From: Sordaria brevicollis
Lineage: Eukaryota; Ascomycota; Sordariomycetes; Sordariales; Sordariaceae
Length of the DNA: 64,000 nt
Direction: 5' to 3'
Assembly: GCA_033439795.1 (NCBI GenBank)
Contig: JAUTDP010000010.1
Location: 62,001-126,000, forward strand
The first letter of the stretch is position 1; every line of letters starts with the position of its first letter. The position numbers and the translations under genes are program-made. The notes under the pieces were generated by a model. The model was given only the letters and a program-made list of their open reading frames with translations, was not told the origin of the DNA and did not search any database. Of the stretch, positions 23,887 through 36,656 are shown one piece after another.

Positions 23887-25700
23887 TTAACGCTCAGTCT
23901 TGGTGTTGATGCCGTCACCGAAGCCCGACTCGACACCGCGCTCATCGACAACATCGACATGGGCGGGGGTGTCGCTATCGCTCTGGTCGCTGCGGTTGCG
24001 GGACTTCTCCTCGTCGTGACGGTTGCCACCCTCGCCGTTGGTGTCACGGTTGACAAGGCCATACTGGTTGGCATAGGACTCAATCTCCTCGGGGGCGAGG
24101 TGAGGAAGCTCCTTGGCGGCCTTGACGTATGAGATCTTGTCGGAGTAGCCCTTGGCGAAGATGATGTCGATCTCCTCGAGCGAGCGGCGAGCAGTTTCGG
24201 GGTAAAAGAAGTAGATGATGGGAATGAAGCAGGCGTTCATGCAGGCAAAGAAGAGATAAGTTCCCCAGCCAATCTTATCGACCATGATAGGAGTGACCAT
24301 GACGATAAGGAAGTTGAACATCCAGTTGGCGCAGGTAGAGACAGCGTTGGCCTTTCCACGGGTGCGGATGGGGTTGACCTCGGCGGGATAGAGCCAAGGA
24401 AGGGGAAGCCAGGTGGCACCGAAGAAGGCAATGTAGGTGAAGAGACCGACAGCAGCACCGCGAGCCTTCATGGGGTCGTCGGGGATCAAGCACGAAAAGG
24501 TGATGACCATGGAAAGACATTGACCAACGCTGCCAATGAGGAACAAACGACGGCGACCGACGCGCTCAATGACGAACCAGGAGACGGTAGCGAAGATGGA
24601 GTAGATAATCATGTTGACACCACCCAACAGCAGGGACATGTTGTGGGTCTCGCCAATAGACTCCTGGAACAGAATGGGGAAGTAGTAGATGACGGCGTTG
24701 CAACCACCGACCTGCTGCATGATCTGAGAGCTGGAACCGAGCAACAGGCGACGGAAGTGCTGGGTCTTGCCGCCAGTGAAGAGAGCCTTGAAGGGAGTGC
24801 TCTTCTGGCCGAAGCCGCCAGAGGCACGGAGGGAGTCGACAATGAGGTTGCGCTCCTGGATGGTCTCGGGACCGTCGATCTCGTAGCCACGGATGGCAGC
24901 AATGACCTTATCAGCGTCTTCGGTACGGCCGTGAGAGAGAAGCCATCTGGGCGACTCGGGAAGGTACCACATGGGGATGACGATGAAGATGGCGAAGATG
25001 AGCTGGAAAGCAATGGGGAAACGCCAGACGAGGTCATCGGGACCGTAGGAGGCACCGTAGTCGATCCAGTAAGCAATCAAGGTACCAAAGGCAATGACAC
25101 CACCTTCAATGCAAATGAGAAGACCACGGTTCGAGGTCTTTGAACATTCGGCTGCAAAATTGTTAGCATGTTTTTTTGCTTGTGATCTCTGTGCAAACTG
25201 GAGCAAAAGCTTACCTTGATAGGTAGGAATAGTCGATGTGTTCATGCCGTTACCGAAACCCATAACGACACGGCCGACGAAGAGTTGAGCAAAAGGAGAA
25301 GAACCAGCCTGGCAAGTAACCTGAATAATGACACCGATAGCCATGATGGCGGCACCGATCATGATGTTCTTGCGTCTACCAAGCAAATCACCGGTCCAGA
25401 GAACGAACATGGCACCGACCAAGCATCCGATTTCGTAGATGGCAGTGATGAGACCCTGCATGGTCGAGTTATCTTTGGTTTCGGTAAAGAAGTTGTTGAA
25501 GGCGGGGGCGGTAATGATACCGCTCATGACACTATTGACATGTTCTGTTAGCATTTTGCTAGACTTTTGCGTTCACTGCTCCTGGTGTTGACTACTAACC
25601 CTTGATCATAGCCGAAGAGAAGGAAGCCAGTGGTGGCTACAGTCGAAACAGCTAGTGAGAGAGGTCGGCCTGAGAGGCCTAGGAACTTTGGAGGCGCCAT
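23887..25700 (-). CDS. MFS sugar transporter (fungal hexose/xylose type)
   Basis: Three exons, 25700-25600, 25531-25215 and 25151-23887, give 560 aa, the usual length for a 12-helix sugar porter. It would import monosaccharides across the plasma membrane. Sugar-porter signatures in order: LLFGYDQGVMSGIITAPAF in helix 1, GDLLGRRKNIMIGA, PESPRWLLSHGR, the substrate-site QQVGGCNAVIYYFPILF, ERVGRRRLFLIGS, WLYPAEVNPIRTRGKA and PETARRSLEEIDIIF. Both N-terminal introns lie in the helix 1-4 region (donors GTTAGT, GTAAGC). The C-terminal tail is long, acidic and hydrophilic. From memory it resembles the Neurospora transporter studied as An25, reported to carry xylose; this is not established here. The carbon-source signal controlling it cannot be read from the promoter. 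Confidence 0.93.
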
Positions 25701-27103
25701 CTTGGGTGAACTCGATGGGGTGAAAGGTGACGGATGACGGAATTCGAGATTCTAAAGTCAAGCTCTGGAAGGGAGCGAGGCCGTGGATATTTAAACTTGA
25801 TCGAGGTCGAACCCAAGCATGGGAGGCGGACACCATGACCGAAGGCCAAGACGAATCAAAAACAAGGAGAAGCCCCATGTCACCCATGTTGAGTGTGAGA
25901 TGCGAACATCAGGAAGAGCAGAAAGATACGAGGGCCTTGCGAGGACCCCAACGGCGTCCCATGGTGTGGTGAAACCATGACAAGCGGTGGAACTCTGGGA
26001 GTTAGGGTGCGTGGAGAAATGGGGACGATCACAAACTTCGGAGGTTGTTTTGCGTGGGGAGGCTAGGAGAGGGCAGCGGGTGAACTGCGGGAAAAGTAGA
26101 CTCAGGTGAAAGTGTTCATCTTGTCCCCATTGGGCCAACATTGGTGCTCGGTGAGAGGTGATTTGCTGGCCTTGGGGGGTCCATCGAGGTACACGGTGAA
26201 AAATGATTGTTCAGGGCATTGGCATTCTGTGCGGCCTCGGTTGAGAGCGGTATTTGCGTCGTATCCAGTCGTATTTCCATTTCCCGTCTCTTTCTCACAC
26301 AATTTGCACATGGTCTTACTCTCTTCTTTTGGTTGCAGTGGTATTCTGTCGCCTGAAGGGGCTATCCGACGGCGAGTACATAGGTACCTAGAATACCATA
26401 TCGACTCCCGTCTGATTAAGCACACTGTCGTTGGCCAAGAGGCCAGAGGCAACGGAAAGGCAAATGCAGGGTCGTGGAATCCAGGAATTGGGGGTCGGTC
26501 ATAATGTCATTGTCAGCCGTCATTTGTCCAAGTTCGCGGAGGAGTTGTCCCTTTCTGGAATCCCGTTTGGAACCTTGGATCTGTGATGAACAGTCGGGCA
26601 TGTCGTGTCGGAAGGCAGCCTTGTTGCCCTTGTAGATTGTTGCCCTTGTTTGCCCATGAACATCACTGGCATCGCTCTTGCACCTTCGCCTTGGCCTACT
26701 GCAAGTCGAGCTGGTAAGCGCAACCTGAGCAGATGACGATCAGGACCGTGATCGGCTCTGTGCCATCCAAAACCAGTCTGATAAGCCCAGCGACTGCATG
26801 TCTCTCTCAGGGCACTCCTTCCTACTCGTGCAATGGCCTACAGACCACACAGTTTGGCTCGTTCATACCACGTTATTTCCTGGGCGCAGGGTAAAAGGGA
26901 AGGAACGGTTGCAATCCTTTGATCCTTTGAGTAACACACAGAGCACGTCGACATGCGACATGGAAGCCACGAACCGATTGACGATGAAATTGGGAAGGTG
27001 AAGAAATGCCAATGGTGGAGTAAGTGGAAAGTCTTCCTTCCCCGGCTGGGGTCTTCTTGCCGTATCTGAGGTTCGTTCACCCACACTTTCTTTGAGAGGA
27101 GCC
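25701..27103. other. Intergenic region upstream of the sugar transporter
   Basis: About 1.4 kb of normal-GC DNA between the transporter start and the retrotransposon insertion. A TTTAAATAT word lies ~85 bases upstream of the start codon on the minus strand. No convincing gene is present. Confidence 0.5.
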
Positions 27104-27108
27104 CCTGG

Positions 27109-27289
27109 TGTTACAATGGTGACAATATTGGGGGAGCAAAGAAGGCTTGATTGTATGTAATTGTATAAAACTCTGCAGACGTACAGATCTCTGGCTACTG
27201 TGTAAAAATCCCTCAAACTCTAGACCTCGGTTATTTAGGTTACGTACACTCCTATTATCCCTACAGGCCAGCCACCCAGTATTATAACA
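27109..27289 (-). repeat. LTR of the copia element (plus-strand left copy; 3' LTR by element orientation)
   Basis: Direct repeat of 32610-32790. Both copies share the stretch containing CTCTGGCTACTGTGTAAAAATCCC and the end CAGCCACCCAGTATT. The copy ends ATTATAACA where the other ends ATTGTAACA. Confidence 0.9.
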
Positions 27290-30200
27290 CACCCCTTTAG
27301 ATTTATACTATAAATTAGTACTAAATTTACCTAAAAATGCCTTATAATCCTCTAAAAATCTCATACCTCTATTCCTAATATAATAGTATTTCCCTAGAAT
27401 CTTTATTTATTACGTTAACTTTTAAATAAATTGTAAAGTCTTTTATCTAATCTATCTATAGCCTCTTTATCCTTTAACTCCTCTTAGTCCTTATTTTCTA
27501 AATTTATTACCCTTCTAGGTATCCCTATTACAATAAACGCGCTTATAATTTCTAATAGTTTAATCGGTAGCCGTTAGAGCTCTACGAATCCCAATTACTT
27601 TATTAATACGTAATAATCTATAGGCCCGAGATTCTTCGTAAGGCCGTCGGCGATTTACTCCTTAGTCGGGATATAAATAACATCGATAAACTTCCTTTCT
27701 TATATTTAACGTAATTAGTATTTATAAATATTTACGTACTTTAATTTAATTATTAAACGTATACCCTCTTTAATAACGAAGCGGATTATTTATTTATTAT
27801 TATAACCTATAAGCGTAGTTTTTTAATCGAGTCCTACCGTTAATTTATTAAATAAACGGCGGGCGTAAATAATTTTTTTAGCGCCTTAATTTAGGGATAA
27901 TAATTTTACCTCCGTAGAAGAGGTAATTACCGTATTTTATTTATTAGTTCGCCAATTTATAATTGCGCTTAAGAGCTTTAAAATAAACGCTTAAGAGCTT
28001 TTACGGTTAAAGGAATTATTTACGAAGGAGGAATTAATTATTACGTAAAAATCTTAACGGTTTAATTTATTTAATTAGAGAACGTAGTTTTAGGTTGATA
28101 ATAAATATAAAAGAATGCGATTTATAACTTTATAATATATTAAATTAGGGTTCGAATTAAAACGAATTAGTTTAGAAATAAGGAAAATAATATTTAAGCG
28201 CGTAATAATAGTAATATAAAGGATAAAACCGATTTTAATTTAATAAATAATAATTTCGTATAGTAATATTTTATTTTCGTAGGGGATTAACTCCTTTTTA
28301 GCTATAAGGGTTTAGAAGAATCTCTTTATCCTTTTAACTTTATTTATAATTTTATTAATATAATCGCGTTATAATAATTAAATTAGCCGTTTTTTGCGAT
28401 TACGAATAATTTTAATTCTTAAGAATTATTTTAACTCCTCTCCGCCAATTAATTAATATTTTTTTTTAAAGGTAATAATTACCCCCTTAATTATAACCAC
28501 TTCCTTATCCTTATTTAAGTAAGCGATTACGATATTATTAACGTAGAAAAAGAAGAATACGTTATCCTTAATTAGAATACTAAATTTAGAAGGGATAGGG
28601 GATATATTTATAATTATAAAAGTTTTAATAAACTTTTATTATTATAGGAGTAGTAATTTACGTAGCCCGTATAGCGCTCGAAGTAATCGGACTACTTAGC
28701 CCTTCCTTTAATATTTAAGAGGAATTTATATATAAATTAATTTATTTAATAGGGTATTAATAAAGGCATTTTTAACGTTATATTGGGTTAAATTTAAATT
28801 AAAATAGGCTATAATTATTATAAGAATACGGAAAGATTTAATTATTAACGTAATTGTATAAATTTCGCGAATTCTATCCTTAGTCTACTAATTTCTTTAT
28901 ATTATTAAACGAATCTTATACTTTTAGAATCTACCGTCTTAATTAAATTTGTAGACGTAGACCTATTATAACCCTAGGATTTCTTTCCTATTTATATCCT
29001 TAATATTTACCTATTTTTAGGATTTTATTTTATTATACTTAATTAAATACTCCTTTTTTATAATTTTGAATAATTCCCCTATAGGATAAAGGTTGAACGT
29101 TTAATAGTATTCTAGAAGTAGTAAGAAATTAAATCGATAGAAGGTTTTTAAGAATCCTTACTTCTATAGCCGGTTAACCTTTTCCCTTATTAATTTTAAT
29201 TTAGGATTATAATTAAGATCGATTTTAATACCCCTTTTTCGTATCTCTTCTAGGAAACCCTAATCGACGATTTAATTTCCCTAAAGATTTATAGGACGGT
29301 TACCCCGTTTAGTTAAGAAAGATGCGGCCTAATTAAGGTATTAATCTATAGTTAGCTATAAATCCTCGTTAGATTTTGAGAGTTTACTAATTAAGAACGA
29401 TACCGGTATTTTATTTAGGGTTAGGGACGTAAAGTAGTACCTTTTATCCTCCAAATTTATAACCGTATTTTAAAAATTAGTAATTAATTATAAAGGTATT
29501 AAAGTTAATTTTTCTAGAAATTCGGTTAAAGTCTCTAGCCCTTATATTTATAATAGGAATTAGCTTATTAATTCGTAATATTAATTTAATAGGATTTAGC
29601 CTATTTATATTTAGTACTAATCCTTTAATAATTCTACGATCGCTTCCTCCTTTTATTTCCCCTCCTTTAAGGTATTAATCGTATCGATCGTTTCGTTCGC
29701 GTCGGTCGGGTAGTTTATAATTATAAAACTAAGCGTTAAGAGAGTTTGCAGTAATTTTAATTAATTTATTTCGGCGGTATTTATATTATAAAAGGTTTTT
29801 AATTATATAACCAACTCTTTAAGGGAAATTTATAGGGATTTATAAATTTCTTTAATTTTACCCGGAAATACCTCATTTTCGTTAAATACAACGTTTCGTA
29901 TTATTATAATTTAATTAGTATAGGGGTTCTAGACCTTATATTAATTCGTTAATTAGTAATCGACTAAATACCCGATTTATATACGTCTTTTGAATTTTCT
30001 AATCCTTTCTTTATTATTTATAACGGTAGTAATAAGGGTAAAGGCCTTACAACTATAGACTTTTAAATATACGATTATAGGGGAGGGATTTATTAGTAAT
30101 ATATTACCGTTTTTAAAGTTATAATACAATTCGAATTTCTCCTTAGGAGCCTTCTAATAATAATCTACCTTAGGCGTTAAATTATAAAAATACGCAGCTA

Positions 30201-32609
30201 CGCGTATAATTTCTAATTAGAGTACTTCGGGTAAATTCGTATTTATATATATTAATACCGCCTTAATTTTGATTATACCCTTTAAGCGCTTTACGCCGCT
30301 ATTTTATACTTATATATAAAGTATAGAGGGTTTAATTATAATATTATATTTAATTAATTATATTATAATCTTTCGATTATTATTTATTTTATTATTATAT
30401 TCTACAATACGAAGGAAGATTTTATATTAGGTTTATAAGCCCGTAAAAAGGTTCTAGAGATATATTAATATAGAATCGGCTTTTCGGTTACTTAAATAAT
30501 ACGTTTAAATATATTTAGATTATCGATTTATAATTATTATTAAATTTAAATATTTTTTACTTCGTATTTTAGTTTTATTATAAGAGAAGAAATTAATAAC
30601 GAAGCGCAATTTTAAACCTTCTAAGTAATCGCGAAATTCTTTACGCATTTAGCGCTTTAATTTAATTATAATATATAGCTCGCAATATATTAGATTTAGA
30701 CCCTTAAATCGAACCCTATAAATTTACTTAATTAATTTAACGAGCGTATTTAGTCCTAAGTAGCCAAATCGAAAGTATTAATAAAAGGTTACGCCCTTCT
30801 ATAATTTCTATTAAGAATAATTAAAGGTAATATATATTATAAAAGAAGATTCGTTAATATTATTTTTTAATAGAAGGACGTACTCTAATATAAATTATTT
30901 ATTAATAAAATATACGTAGTAAATTAAGGAATTCGTAAAGCTAAAGCGTAGGTACCCGTTCTTATAATCCTAAAAAATATAGTTATCTTCGAATTATTTT
31001 AAAAAAATAAAGTTATAAACCATATTCGGTACTAGGACGACGTTAGGGAGGATTAACTCCTTTAACCTTACGTTATTTTAGACCTTAATTATTATAATAC
31101 CATACCCTTCGATAAAAATACGGCTATTACTAGCTTATATATAATCGTTTATATTTATAGGGGAAAAGTTTTTAAATCGATTAATTTTATTAAAAATATA
31201 GATTATTATACTTAAATTAAGAATTATAGAATCTTTTAATAAGTATACGGCGCAATAATCTATAAGTATTAAAAAATTACTTTTACTTATTAAACGACTA
31301 TAAAATTACTCTTAATTAAATTCGTCTTCCCTTTACTTGCGTAATTGGAGAACGGCCTCTTTAAACTTCTTATCCTTCTTTATATTAACGGCGGCACGTT
31401 TCTTAATATCTTTATTTACTACTTAGCCTTCGAAAGCAATTTATAAGCGTACGTAGTAATATAATTTAATTTCGTAATTAAATTAATTATAAAATTTATA
31501 AGTAGGACGTTTCGTTTTGCGAACTTATTAAGGAAAGAAAGAAGCGCGTTTTTTATTAATAGATTTGGAAGATATATTTTTCTTACCTCCTTTCTTCTTT
31601 ATTAATATTATAGCTTCTCTCCGCCCTTCTCTAATATCCGTACTAGGGTTTTCTTCGTTATTAAGAATATCCTTCTCAACGGGTTTTTTATTTAACGTAG
31701 CCGTAAATACTATACTTTTTAATAAGGAGGTTAACTAACCTTTACCTTAAATAGGATTTACCGTTATTATTTTATAAAAGTCTTTAGCAATAGTATAAAA
31801 TCCTATTTTTATATAATTATCCTTTTCTAATTCCTTATTATATTAAAATTAATATATATTTACCTATAAGGAGAAAGGACTTCCCTTAATTATATAATTA
31901 AATTTTATAAATTAAATATTTAAATTATTAAATTTAAAGACCCCGTAGGCTTCGTATAGAATTATAGCTTATTCTTAATAGAACAATTAAGTAATCTAAT
32001 CTTTAATAGTACGGCTTGGGCGTAGAATAGAGATTAATTAAGCTTTGGTTTATTTTTTAGCTTTTCGATCGTTAAAGTATACGGCTTTAGTAAAATTATT
32101 ATACTATTCGTAGATACTAGAACGTTTAGTAAAATTAATTTCGCGGTATAGATTTCTAACGGTTTCGGTTATTTATAAATTTAATTAGGTTTTTTTAATC
32201 CCTAAATTAAAAATTGCCTTCAAATCTATACGTTAATTATTTTTTTTAATTATATAATCGCGATAATTATATTTATAATAAAAGCCGTACTTAATTATAA
32301 TATTAGATAATTCTTTAAAACGAACCTTCTTCTTAGTAGCGGTCTCTCCCTCGGGTTTTTGGCCGATATAATCGAGAATATTAGGTTTAGAGGGTTTCGT
32401 TAATTAGGGTTAGCGATTTATAGAATTAATATATTCCTATAAGCCTAGGTTTTAGGCTTAAGAAATGAAGGTATTTTCCTAGGTAAGTTAATCCTTGGGG
32501 GAGTTGAGACGAATATTATTAATCTTCGAGGATATTATCGTTATTATTAATTTCGTTATTATTAACGTTATTAATGCCGTAACTTAAGCGAATCGATAAG
32601 ATTTTTAAT

Positions 32610-32790
32610 TATTACAATAGTAATAATATTAAGGGAGTAAAGAAGGCTTAATTGTATATAACTGTATAAGACTTTGTAGATGTGTAGATCTCTGGCTACT
32701 GTGTAAAAATCCCTTAGATTCCAAATTTCGGTTATTTAGGTTACGTGTACTCCTGTTATCCCTGCAGGCTAGCCACCCAGTATTGTAACA
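32610..32790 (-). repeat. LTR of the copia element (plus-strand right copy; 5' LTR by element orientation)
   Basis: 181 bases, same length as 27109-27289, followed at once by the target duplication CCTGG. Its first bases read TATTACAATAG where the other copy reads TGTTACAATGG, as expected from G-to-A changes. Confidence 0.9.
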
Positions 32791-32795
32791 CCTGG

Positions 32796-35700
32796 GAATC
32801 TCTGGAGCCTTTGCCGCAAAGCCTGGAGAAGGAGCAGTCCCACCGCGGCGTGGGGCACATGAGGTCATGGCGGGGCTCTTTCCAGCCAAACTTTTCCTCC
32901 TCAGCGTTTTCCAACAGCATGCCAAGACCAACCCAGGACCACCTCGCTGCGAAAAGCACTGATGAGCCGCCGGCTGTTGCTTGATGATGCTTGACTGCCT
33001 TGGACCTCTCTTGACACGAGCTTGTCTTTTTTTTTGCCCGCGTCCTGTCCCTGTCTGTGCGTCTTTTGTTCCTGGGTCCCTGGGACTTTCAGACGAAAAG
33101 TGACGAATGATGGGGAGCGGCTCTCTTTCATCCAATGCCAAGGTGCTCTAACAATTTCTCAAGTGCCGTTGGGCGGGTGTGGCGTTTGCCTCAGCACGGT
33201 ACGGGGACACTGTCCAATGGCGCCTCTCTTTCCAGTTCAGACTGCAGTGTTCGCTTCAGTCAGCAGCCGAGTGCTTCACACTCTCCAAGAATGGAAGACC
33301 CAAGACTTTTTTCATGTTGCCGCCGCTGGCCAACGTCGCCAACGTCCAAGAACAAAGACATCACAACGAAAACATGGGCCCTTTGAGGCAGGCGTCATCG
33401 TAAATCAAAACAGAGTGTCTCTCTTTTCTTACTCCACAGTCCTCCGAGCTCATGAACATCGGCCGGGCTCCAGCTGTTTGTTCCAACCATCCACCACACC
33501 CCCGCAACCCCATCCCCCGCCTCTCCTCCATTTTCCTACCCGCATTGCTGCGACGTTGATTCTCACAGTGGACCATGGCGATGGAGTATCAGAACCACTT
33601 GACTCAAACTGCGACCTCTCAGCTTCGCTCACCGTTGTCCACCGTGCTGTTTTTTGTGGGTTTTCTCGGCCCTTGTTCGGTCGTTGGCCGTGTCTGCAAG
33701 GCCCTCAGGGCCCTCCAACCACTCAGAACTGCTCAGGTTGACGATTATCCGTGATGATCGCTCCTCTTTACCCCGATTTTTTTTCTGCTTTTCATGTGAC
33801 GCATGTCGCACACGGTGACCATGGCCCAACACCCGGCTGCAGAGTGCCAGAAGAGGCAGTCGTCTTGAAATCCCTTCGGGCTGGCGCCGGCCGAAGAAGT
33901 GTTTGCTGGACGGTCAATACGTGTAGCTTCACCTTGACGCCCTGAGCCAGCCCGGTCTCGAACATGGTAAATTTCCGTGATGGCTTCCATCGATGCTAAC
34001 GTTGACACCGCTAGGGACCATTCCCACACATGCACCCCAAAAAGTGTAACTATCACGGGACCCTGTTACCGCTGTTGGGACACGATTCTTCCAGGCTTCC
34101 CCAGAATCTGTCCATTCATCTGGGGCTGAAACTCGAAAGGGGTCTGGGGGAAATGAGGAGAAAGGGCCAACACACGTGTCGCGACCGCCAGTCCGGAAAT
34201 TTTGCAACAAAAAGATGGAGGCCGGGGAAATGGAGTGGAGAGGAAATGAATGAGACTTTGGCAAAGGCACGGTCGCACTCGAATGTCTGGAGTTTTGGGG
34301 CCCGAGCTCATCACAACCACAGGGAATCATCATTTCCACTTTGAACGTCTTGGGTTCGGATGTTGGGCAACCCTTTCGGCAGGCACAAACACCATCACCC
34401 TCAACATCTTTCGATACTCGCAGCCGGAGCGTCGATTTTCCCACTCTTGGGTATTAATCAGGAGTTTATCATTACTCCAACCATGTCTGTTGGCCCTGAC
34501 GATCCGATCACCCGAGCAAGCAATAATCCGAACAAGAGAAACAGAAGCAATTCTGTTCCGAAGATACGTACCGGATTATCTCCGCCACTGCTACTCCACC
34601 ACCTCAGGTTCTGTCCTGTAAATTCATTTCCTGGAAGCCAAGCATTCCATAATTTTCAGGGGAATGGCGACTGTGATGGACAGCTGTGGGATGTGCCACC
34701 TCGGTATATGCACCGACACAGACTTGGACAAATCATGGTATAGTAGCTGACAAAACCAACATCTCCAGAATTCTCTCCAGTTTTTGACACACTCTCAAGC
34801 CTCAGATAGCCGACCTCTGTGCAACTCATGATTCCTGGATACATCAACCCGAGTTCATCAGCCGTGGACCTGTCATACATACACGACCAGCCCGCCACAC
34901 TTGCCGCTCGCCGCCTTACCGCCTTCCCACATTCCCGTCCCGGCCAACCGCCGGAGCCCCTGTGTGGCTGACTTTGACAGGTCGTCGCGGAACGGGAGCC
35001 CGGCGCCGAAAAGAAGCTTCAACTTACTAACTCGCCAAGTATACCATAGGACTCGGCATCACTATAGTAGTTTGCGGCACATACAGTAATCAGCAAGGCT
35101 TGTCATATTTGACATGGAAGTGGTAAGCCCGGATCCCAGCATCAGAAAAATCAGACAATGCTTCATTTCGCGGGAACGATCTTGGCCCCTCGGATTGCAG
35201 TTTTGGGCCACCCTTGGTTGTCAGGTCGTCAATGCGCGATAACGATAGGACGAGTGACCTGCCGCCGTGCCGAATCAGGTCGTCGGAACGGGTATGGCAG
35301 CCGTCGCCGGGTTCGTTGCCAAGCGTTCGGTGCCTGAGCTTTGACCGTTCTTGGCACCTTCCTTGACCGCATCCGCCGGATTCTCGGCAAAGTGGATGGG
35401 GCCGCATACGGGATCGACAAGCCAAGCCCGATTACCGGTATTAGCTCCGGCTTGGCGGCTACTAGGTGGGGCCGGGTTTCTCCCGCTGAGACACTGTTTC
35501 GCGGAACATTCCTGCCGGATCCCTCCGAGCTTACTAAGACCACCTTCCCCATTCTCAACGCCTTCGATACAAGGAAGTTGCCCATTGTGGTGAGATATTC
35601 CCTTGCTTTTGTCAGGTATCATTCCCAGGCACTGACATGAATTCGATTCACCAGTCTCACAACCGTGCGAGTGACTTGTGGCCCGCGGCGACGGCGAGAA

Positions 35701-36656
35701 CGGAAGTGTTTCACCGTTCACCTTGAAGCAATTTCCATCTCGAAGCCGTTCATGCGCTTCACTGAGTCGGTATGGATTGTGTTACCAAACAGAATCCAGT
35801 GATGATCATTCATGACTCGTCTTTTCCCGGATTCTACAGTATGCAAGAAAACTTCATGTTTTCTGCAGGAACCCTGGAAAATTTCACGTTTTTCTTCTGC
35901 AGCCTTGCCAGGTACTCCCTGAGTTCATCGTGCGTCGGATATCAAGATCAACAACACGGCGTTTCAGTCTGTGATTTCCCCAGATGGGAGCTCATCTCAA
36001 TTACAGCCCGGAGATTAGGTACCTCTATGAGCTCGAGATCTTGAACCTGTTGGTTTTCCTTGTTGGTCGGTCTCAAAGAAGCAGGCCGTCAGAACATCTC
36101 ATCGGCTGCCTAGGTACCTCATGATGTGCAACGGTAAGTGGGCAAGAGCCTTGCAGGATGCGTTGCTCATCATAACACCACATGGACACTCGCTCGCTCT
36201 CGCTTGTGAACGTGCCGACTTCCTGTCAGATCGTCTCATCCGGGTTCGGGTGTGATTAAACGAAGGTATAGCAAGGAGATCAACATCGTACCGTTCACTC
36301 GTTGTGATTTTGGATACTACCCCAATGAAACCCTCGCCAGGATCACCATGACGAGCTGGAGGGCACTTCTCAAAAGTATCTAGGTGACAGCAGCTTTCAC
36401 CGAGCCGGTGGTATAGATTGCAGGCAAATCAACGGCCAGCACGTCAGCCCATCGCGTTAAGCCGAGGGCTTATACCAGTGCACTAGGGACGGACTGTGAA
36501 ACCGGAACACATACGTCTCATCAAGTATTGACGATCCAGCCATAGGCCTATTCCCGGTGCATCGACTTCATATCTTGCCATTGCCCCGTCCGACAGATTT
36601 GTGTCCATTATTCGAAACTCTCGACTTCCCTCCGCCCCTAAACCACGTTATTCGAG
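32796..36656. other. Long stretch without a supportable gene
   Basis: 3.9 kb of normal composition between the copia element and the PLC-like gene. Several open frames exceed 100 codons (for example 33022-33741 on +), but the longest begin at non-ATG codons, overlap others on both strands and show no domain, signal peptide or biased codon use. It may be long regulatory DNA or hold decayed genes. No RNA gene was recognised. Confidence 0.5.

Larger units (their letters stand above)
27109..32790 (-). mobile_element. Full-length Ty1/copia LTR retrotransposon, inactivated by RIP
   Basis: A 5,682-base element bounded by two 181-base direct repeats and by the 5-base target duplication CCTGG (27104-27108 and 32791-32795). 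Ends have the form TGTTAC...GTAACA. The interior is AT-rich, heavily TpA-enriched and has no intact frame. Reading the minus strand through the stops recovers a copia-type reverse transcriptase: a LTQYDVKNAFIN-like block, then a YVDDI motif mutated to YVNNI at 28531-28545. It sits about three quarters of the way along the element, the Ty1/copia order, in which integrase precedes reverse transcriptase. A mutated zinc-knuckle-like segment lies near 32270-32310, where gag would be. The LTRs differ mainly by transitions, fitting RIP. Named family not assigned. Confidence 0.88.

Noticed and set aside
32629..33141. 170-codon open frame on - spanning the LTR boundary
   Set aside because: It starts at TTG and runs from host DNA into the transposon LTR; a chance fusion.
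33022..33741. 239-codon open frame on + after the copia element
   Set aside because: It begins at TTG, has no in-frame ATG early, overlaps open frames on the other strand and shows no domain or signal sequence.
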